Shown in pieces: positions 6,891-10,358 of a DNA stretch of 10,358 nt. Source of the DNA: an uncultured Eubacterium sp. (GTDB lineage Bacteria > Bacillota > Clostridia > Lachnospirales > CAG-274); assembly GCA_900543365.1 (NCBI GenBank), contig UQRG01000041.1, positions 1 through 10,358 of the forward strand. The letters are read 5' to 3'. A program made the position numbers and the translations under genes. The first letter of the stretch is position 1, and each line of letters opens with the position of its first letter. The notes beneath the pieces are model-generated. The model was not told the origin of the DNA. It was given only the letters and a program-made list of their open reading frames with translations, and searched no databases.

Positions 6891-7337
6891 TTATTCATTT
6901 CTCAAGTCTTTTCTTATTTTTCTAAATTCTTCGGGAATTTCATTTGTTGACATTGATTGTGGAACATCAACCGTTCCTGCTTCTTTGGCAGTTTCATAAT
7001 ACCAGCATTTAAAATTTAACACATTCATAGCACGCTGTAATTCAGCTATTTGTGCTTCTAAAGCTTTACGCTGATTTTTAAACAGCTCTAATCTTTCATC
7101 AATAGTTCTGTCACCTTCTATTGCAAGAATTATGTATTTGCGAATATCTTTTATTGACATTCCGGTTTTTTTTAAACAGTTGATAATTTGTAGCCATTCA
7201 TAATCTTTTTCGTGGAATACACGGATACCACTTGATGAACGCTCTACAAATGGTAGTAAACCTTCTTTATCATAGTATCTAAGGGTTGAACTAGGGATAC
7301 CTAAAGATTTTGCCATTTCGCCGACAGTATATATCAT
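6891..7337 (-). CDS. MerR family transcriptional regulator, AdhR-like
   Basis: MerR-type activator that binds the spacer of its target promoter and untwists it on sensing a signal. The 148 residues contain the winged helix-turn-helix (YTVGEMAKSLGIPSSTLRYYDKEGLLP, 3-29), the wing (ERSSSGIRVF, 32-41), the LQIINCLKKTGMSIKDIRKY segment (49-68) and a dimerisation coiled coil (about 79-108). C54 in NCLKKTGM lies where AdhR of B. subtilis has its aldehyde-sensing cysteine; a second cysteine, C111, follows the coiled coil. No metal-binding cysteine cluster is present, which argues against a metal or SoxR-type sensor. The ATG at 7337 has GGAGG at 7351-7347. The gene is divergent from a cupin-flavodoxin pair whose promoter carries the matching operator, so electrophile or redox control of that pair is the likely role. 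The exact ligand is inferred. Confidence 0.88.
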   Translation of the reverse strand: MIYTVGEMAKSLGIPSSTLRYYDKEGLLPFVERSSSGIRVFHEKDYEWLQIINCLKKTGMSIKDIRKYIILAIEGDRTIDERLELFKNQRKALEAQIAELQRAMNVLNFKCWYYETAKEAGTVDVPQSMSTNEIPEEFRKIRKDLRNE

Positions 7338-7385
7338 AATTATTATCCTCCAATTAAAAAATCTAATAAAATTTGGAAAAAGGTA

Positions 7386-7416
7386 TTGACTTAAAGTTAA
7401 GTTTAAGTTGTATCAT
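7386..7416 (+). promoter_or_regulatory. MerR-type promoter with operator in a 19-bp spacer
   Basis: TTGACT (7386-7391) and TATCAT (7411-7416) are separated by 19 bases, the over-long spacing typical of promoters activated by MerR proteins. The spacer region holds the inverted repeat CTTAAAG (7390-7396), TTAA, GTTTAAG (7401-7407), a 7-4-7 dyad; in the flanking register ACTTAAA pairs perfectly with TTTAAGT. From memory, B. subtilis AdhR recognises CTTAAAG-N4-CTTTAAG, which this matches at all but one arm position. Transcription to the right would leave a leader of about 65 bases before the cupin gene. Confidence 0.75.
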
Positions 7417-7488
7417 TAACTTGTAACTAAAGATAGTATAACACTTATCTTATTGTTGGTCAATTATTTTTATAAGGAGAACTAAATT

Positions 7489-7920
7489 ATGAAAACAATA
7501 AATAAGGAAGAATTTGAAAAATTAAATGTATTTGGTACAGGTATAGCTAATAAAGAATTTTCTAAGTATTTTACAGGTGAGTCTTTTTTAAATCCTTTAA
7601 CTAATTCAAAGGAAAGTGTTTTTCTTGCTAATGTAACTTTTGAACCTGGTTGCCGTAACAATTGGCATATTCATCACGCATCAGAAGGTGGTGGTCAAAT
7701 TTTAATATGTACAGCTGGAGAAGGTTGGTATCAGGAAGAAGGTAAGAATGCTGTTAGTCTAATACCTGGGACTGTTATTACAATTTCGGCTGAAGTTAAG
7801 CATTGGCATGGAGCAAAGAAAGATAGTTGGTTTTCTCACATTGCAATTGAAGTACCTGGTGTAGAATGTTTGAATGAGTGGTGTGAGCCAGTATCTGACG
7901 AAGAATATAATAAGTTATAA
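7489..7920 (+). CDS. Cupin domain protein (carboxymuconolactone decarboxylase-associated type)
   Basis: Single-domain cupin of 143 residues, a small metal-binding beta-barrel probably acting in the cytoplasm. Cupin motif 1 is seen in PGCRNNWHIHHASEGGGQ (53-70), giving H60, H62 and probably Q70 or E66 as metal ligands; motif 2 lies in PGTVITISAEVKHWHGA (93-109), with H105 and H107. The family is often found beside carboxymuconolactone decarboxylase-like (alkylhydroperoxidase-fold) proteins and MerR regulators, but the substrate is not known. The ATG at 7489 has an AAGGAGA site at 7474-7480. The gene is first behind the MerR-type promoter, and the flavodoxin gene starts 57 bases after its stop, so both probably form one unit in the regulator's regulon. 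A stress-linked oxidoreductive or isomerase role is inferred only. Confidence 0.82.
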   Translation: MKTINKEEFEKLNVFGTGIANKEFSKYFTGESFLNPLTNSKESVFLANVTFEPGCRNNWHIHHASEGGGQILICTAGEGWYQEEGKNAVSLIPGTVITISAEVKHWHGAKKDSWFSHIAIEVPGVECLNEWCEPVSDEEYNKL

Positions 7921-7977
7921 TGAGTACGCTTTTGTTTATATAAAAAAAATTTTTAAGTAAAATGAGGTGTGGTAAAA

Positions 7978-8451
7978 ATGAAAACTTTAATAGTTTATTA
8001 TTCTTATTCAGGTAATACTAAAGAAATCGCTGAATTAATTCATAAAAAAATTGGTGGAGATATTATAAGAATTGAAACAGTTATACCTTATGAAGGAAAT
8101 TATAATAAAGTAGTTGCTCAAGGACAAGATGAGGTAAATAGAGATTATTGTCCTGAAATTAAACATTTAAATGTTGATTTAAAGGATTATGATACAATTG
8201 TTATAGGTACACCGGTATGGTGGTATACTTTTGCTCCAGCTATACATACTTTTTTAAATCAACATAATTTTAATGGTAAAAAAGTCTATCCATTTGCTAC
8301 AAATGGAGGCTGGATTGGACATACTTTTAAAGATTTTAATAGGGCTTGTAAGGGAGCAGATATTCAAGAAGGAATGAATATTCGTTTTGATCAATTGACA
8401 CTTTGCACAAAAAAAATAGACATTAAAAATTGGATTGATAAAATAAAATAA
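7978..8451 (+). CDS. Flavodoxin family protein
   Basis: FMN-binding electron carrier or flavodoxin-like reductase of 157 residues. The phosphate-binding loop SYSGNT is at 8-13 after the first strand (MKTLIVYY). The second loop GTPVWWYTFAPAIHTFL (about 77-93) supplies aromatic residues that stack on the flavin, and ATNGGWIGHTFKDF (about 104-117) forms the last flavin contact. The pattern fits the short COG0716-like flavodoxins that often accompany MerR-controlled genes in Clostridia. I chose the ATG at 7978 because GAGGTG (7964-7969) lies 8 bases upstream; the in-frame GTG at 7969 overlaps that site. It follows the cupin gene with no terminator between, so co-induction by the MerR-like regulator is likely. 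No partner reductase is present in the window, so the electron donor is unknown. Confidence 0.88.
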   Translation: MKTLIVYYSYSGNTKEIAELIHKKIGGDIIRIETVIPYEGNYNKVVAQGQDEVNRDYCPEIKHLNVDLKDYDTIVIGTPVWWYTFAPAIHTFLNQHNFNGKKVYPFATNGGWIGHTFKDFNRACKGADIQEGMNIRFDQLTLCTKKIDIKNWIDKIK

Positions 8452-8510
8452 TAAATATATGGTATTAAATCTGCCAAATTCAACCTTTTACAAAATTGTA
8501 TAAATATAGC

Positions 8511-8554
8511 CTAACATACAAATAATAGCTTTACAAGTTAAATTTGTTTGTTAG
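8511..8554. promoter_or_regulatory. Long imperfect palindrome abutting the spoVT ribosome binding site
   Basis: CTAACATACAAAT (8511-8523) pairs with ATTTGTTTGTTAG (8542-8554) with a single T-T mismatch. Inside, TAGCTT (8526-8531) pairs with AAGTTA (8535-8540) through one G-U wobble around a TAC loop. About 18 base pairs form over 44 bases, and the right arm ends on the first two bases of the AGGAGG site (8553-8558). It could be an operator, perhaps for SpoVT or another AbrB-type protein, or an mRNA hairpin limiting ribosome access. It lacks a T-tract, so it is not a terminator. No clear promoter was found in the 114-base gap. Confidence 0.5.
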
Positions 8555-8565
8555 GAGGAAATATT

Positions 8566-9108
8566 GTGAAGGCAACTGGTATTGTCAGAAGAATAGATGA
8601 TTTAGGAAGGGTTGTTATACCTAAGGAAATAAGAAGAACATTGAGAATTAGAGAAGGTGACCCATTAGAGATATTTACTGATCGAAATGGCGAGATTATA
8701 TTAAAAAAATATTCTCCAATAGGTGAGCTTGGTGCATTTGCTAAAGAATATGCAGAAAGTTTGGCAAAAAATGCAGGACATATTACTTGTATTGTAGATA
8801 AGGACCAAATTATTGCTGTTTCTGGTGGTGGTAAAAAAGAGTTTATGGAAAAACACATAAGTTCTGAGCTTGAAGAAGTTATTAATAACAGAAATACCCA
8901 TATTGCAAATAGAAGTGATAGTAATTTTGTACCGATTATTGAAAATGATAGTGATATTTATAATCACGAACTGATTACGCCAATAATAAGTGAAGGTGAT
9001 GTATTAGGTGCAATAGTTATGTTAAGTGACAATCAATCAATGGGTGAAGTTGAAGGAAAATTGGCTCAAACTGCTGCTGGATTTTTAGGTAAGCAAATGG
9101 AACAATAA
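8566..9108 (+). CDS. spoVT: Stage V sporulation regulator SpoVT
   Basis: AbrB-superfamily transcription factor that in Bacillus tunes forespore gene expression late in sporulation. The 180-residue product has the swapped-hairpin DNA-binding domain at the N-terminus (MKATGIVRRIDDLGRVVIPK and onward, to about residue 50, ending ILKKYSPIGEL) and a C-terminal GAF-like domain (about 56-178). The length and near-canonical N-terminus match SpoVT (about 178 residues) and exclude the shorter AbrB and Abh. The start is GTG at 8566, with AGGAGG at 8553-8558 seven bases upstream; an in-frame TTG at 8548 lies before that site and was rejected. The gene is flanked by its own leader palindrome and a terminator, so it is monocistronic. 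In B. subtilis spoVT is sigma-G dependent, but I could not find a well-spaced sigma-G promoter here. Confidence 0.93.
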   Translation: MKATGIVRRIDDLGRVVIPKEIRRTLRIREGDPLEIFTDRNGEIILKKYSPIGELGAFAKEYAESLAKNAGHITCIVDKDQIIAVSGGGKKEFMEKHISSELEEVINNRNTHIANRSDSNFVPIIENDSDIYNHELITPIISEGDVLGAIVMLSDNQSMGEVEGKLAQTAAGFLGKQMEQ

Positions 9109-9119
9109 TATTTTATTAG

Positions 9120-9140
9120 AGGGCTTTTTAGCCCTTTTTT
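9120..9140 (+). terminator. Intrinsic terminator after spoVT
   Basis: AGGGCT (9120-9125) pairs with AGCCCT (9130-9135) around a TTTT loop and is followed directly by a T run to 9140. It lies 12 bases after the spoVT stop and just before the next promoter. Confidence 0.93.
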
Positions 9141-9141
9141 A

Positions 9142-9170
9142 TTGCCTGGGAAAAAATTATGTGCTATACT
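9142..9170 (+). promoter_or_regulatory. Sigma-A promoter with extended -10 for the NimA-like/nudC unit
   Basis: TTGCCT (9142-9147, 4 of 6) and TATACT (9165-9170, 5 of 6) are spaced by 17 bases, and the -10 is extended by TG at 9162-9163. Transcription would start near 9177, about 26 bases before the ATG at 9203. A 6-base inverted repeat, TTATGT (9157-9162) and ACATAA (9174-9179), brackets the -10 and might be an operator. Confidence 0.7.
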
Positions 9171-9202
9171 TATACATAAATAAATTGGAAAGGAGCAAAA
9201 AT

Positions 9203-9673
9203 ATGAGAAGAAGTGATAGAGAAGTAATTGATAATGATAAAATCAATGAAATAATTAAAAATTGTGATTGTTGCCGACTTGGTTTTAAAGAAGAAAAAGG
9301 TGTGTATATTTTGCCTTTGAACTTTGGCTATGATGAAGAAAACAATAAAAGAGTTTTATATTTTCACGGAGCTAATGAAGGTAAAAAAATTGATTTAATT
9401 AATAAACAGAAATGTGTCGGCTTTGAAATGGATTCTTTTCATAAGCTTGTTTCTTCTGATATTCCTTGTGGATTTACTTATAAGTATCAAAGTATAATAG
9501 GTAATGGAAATGTAAGTATGGTTAGAGGAATAAATGAGAAAATTAAGGCTTTAAAAATAATAATGGAACACTACACTGGCAAAAAGGAATGGAGTTTTCC
9601 TGTAGCATCAGTAGAGAAAACGGGGATTATTAAGCTTGAGATAACTGAGTTAAGCTGTAAGGAACATAAGTAA
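9203..9673 (+). CDS. Pyridoxamine 5'-phosphate oxidase family protein, NimA-like
   Basis: Flavin-binding split-barrel protein of 156 residues from the PNPOx-like group that includes NimA nitroimidazole reductases. Typical features are the N-terminal MRRSDREVIDNDKINEIIKNCDCCRLGF (1-28), the VYILPLNFGYD strand pair (about 34-44), VLYFHGANEGKKIDLI (about 51-66), the YKYQSIIGNGNVSMV segment (about 93-107) and the EKIKALKIIMEHYTG helix (about 112-126). These proteins probably bind FMN or a related cofactor and reduce small molecules; a NimA-type drug effect cannot be inferred from family membership alone. The ATG at 9203 has AGGAG at 9191-9195. A GTG at 9161 in the same frame lies inside the promoter and was rejected. 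The nudC stop-to-start gap is 25 bases, indicating an operon. Confidence 0.88.
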   Translation: MRRSDREVIDNDKINEIIKNCDCCRLGFKEEKGVYILPLNFGYDEENNKRVLYFHGANEGKKIDLINKQKCVGFEMDSFHKLVSSDIPCGFTYKYQSIIGNGNVSMVRGINEKIKALKIIMEHYTGKKEWSFPVASVEKTGIIKLEITELSCKEHK

Positions 9674-9698
9674 TACATAAAATTGGAGGATAAGGTAT

Positions 9699-10358
9699 AT
9701 GATTCAAGATATTGCACCACATAAATACCACGTAGAGTTTGAAAATAATAAACCTAATAATGAAGACATTTTAATTGTGTTTAATGGCAATCAAGTTCTT
9801 GTTAGAGAGGCTGAAGGTAGAACTTGGTTTCCAGCTGTAGGTGAACTTAATTTAAAAGGAAAAATGGACTTTCTTTTTAAAATGGATGAAACTAACTTAT
9901 TTATGGTTGAAAGTAATGAAGAATTTGAAGGTTGGCATTATGTTAATCAAGAGTATTTTAGAAATGTTTATCCAATGTGGAAGGCTTTTGCTGGAGCTAC
10001 AGCAATTCAAATACATCGTTGGTATAGCGAAAATAAGTTCTGTTCTCGTTGTGGTGGTAGAATGAAAAGAGGTCAAGAGGAGCGTTCTGTAATATGTCAA
10101 GATTGTGGAAAAACTGTATATCCTAATATTTCTCCTTGTGTTATAGTTGCCTTGACTGATGGTGATAAAATTCTCCTTACTAAGTATAATCAGAAACATA
10201 GTAAGTATACTAGATATGCTCTTGTTGCTGGTTATACAGAGGTTGGAGAAACTTTTGAAGATACTGTAAGACGAGAGGTTAGAGAGGAAGTTGGCTTAGA
10301 GGTTAAAAATATAAAATATTATAAAAATCAACCTTGGTCATTTACAGATACTCTTTTA
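9699..10358 (+). CDS. nudC: NADH pyrophosphatase NudC (3' end outside window)
   Basis: Nudix hydrolase that splits NAD(H) into NMN(H) and AMP and, in E. coli, removes NAD caps from RNA. From the ATG at 9699, 220 codons stay open to the right edge. An N-terminal domain (about 1-95, with TWFPAVGEL at 42-50) is followed by a zinc ribbon C115-x2-C118...C133-x2-C136. A perfect Nudix box G-x5-E-x7-REVREEVGL spans residues 178-200. The NADH-pyrophosphatase signature, normally SQPWPFPxS, appears as NQPWSFTDTLL (210-220) at the very edge. Roughly 50-60 residues should be missing. GGAGG at 9685-9689 precedes the start by 9 bases. It follows the NimA-like gene by 25 bases and is probably co-transcribed, linking it with flavin or nicotinamide redox metabolism. 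Confidence 0.94.
   Translation, partial: MIQDIAPHKYHVEFENNKPNNEDILIVFNGNQVLVREAEGRTWFPAVGELNLKGKMDFLFKMDETNLFMVESNEEFEGWHYVNQEYFRNVYPMWKAFAGATAIQIHRWYSENKFCSRCGGRMKRGQEERSVICQDCGKTVYPNISPCVIVALTDGDKILLTKYNQKHSKYTRYALVAGYTEVGETFEDTVRREVREEVGLEVKNIKYYKNQPWSFTDTLL

Noticed and set aside
7430..7451. Short inverted repeat AAGATA...TATCTT in the cupin leader
   Set aside because: Six A/T-rich pairs around a 10-base loop are too weak to call a riboswitch or attenuator.
8498..8524. Possible sigma-G promoter for spoVT (GTATA and CATACAAATA)
   Set aside because: The -10-like element is tempting, but the two boxes are only 12 bases apart, against about 17-18 expected, and no properly spaced -35 exists.
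8696..8711. A-run in spoVT (TTA AAA AAA) as a second slippery site
   Set aside because: The heptamer is in frame, but I see no strong stem at a suitable distance and the protein continues normally; it serves as a base-rate control for the dnaX site.
8538..8967. Minus-strand open frames opposite spoVT (8538-8858, 8701-8967)
   Set aside because: They are antisense to a clear spoVT gene and have no convincing ribosome binding site.
6446..10199. Minus-strand open frames at 6446-6709 and 9897-10199
   Set aside because: The first is antisense to the LysM/G5 gene and the second to nudC; both translations are unlike any real protein.

Overview
The window looks like an ordinary chromosomal segment of a strongly AT-rich, Gram-positive, spore-forming anaerobe, most likely a member of the Clostridia. 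The evidence is the low-GC codon usage, strong AGGAGG-type ribosome binding sites, a SpoVT sporulation regulator, a Firmicutes-type RecU resolvase, a DUF1189 membrane protein and a LysM/G5 wall-binding protein. Nothing points to phage, insertion sequences, CRISPR or rRNA/tRNA genes.

Left half (1-5565, minus strand): seven co-directional, tightly packed genes, read from right to left. They are recU, a secreted protein of unknown function, a DUF1189 membrane protein, dnaX, ebfC/ybaB, recR and thyX (cut by the left edge). dnaX-ebfC-recR is the widely conserved clamp-loader/recombination cluster. recU upstream adds a Holliday-junction nuclease, and thyX downstream adds dTMP synthesis, so the run is a DNA replication and repair operon. 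A good sigma-A promoter sits between dnaX and ebfC. Inside the 3' end of dnaX there is an in-frame A AAA AAG slippery heptamer, followed 6 nt later by a 12-bp stem with a GAAA tetraloop. A -1 shift there meets a stop codon within the stem. This has the layout of a programmed ribosomal frameshift site, placed much nearer the C-terminus than in E. coli.

Middle (5566-6880): a divergent intergenic region, then a plus-strand membrane-anchored LysM + G5 protein with no recognisable enzyme domain. It ends at a strong bidirectional terminator that also serves the converging merR gene.

Right half (6891-10358): a MerR-family regulator (AdhR-like) is divergent from a cupin-flavodoxin pair. The pair is driven by a promoter with a 19-bp spacer carrying a 7-4-7 inverted repeat, a typical MerR-activated architecture suggesting an electrophile or redox stress module. 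Next comes spoVT with its own terminator and a long imperfect palindrome abutting its ribosome binding site. Last is a two-gene unit with its own promoter: a NimA/PNPOx-type flavin-binding protein and nudC (NADH pyrophosphatase, cut by the right edge). No gene-free stretch exceeds about 150 bases.
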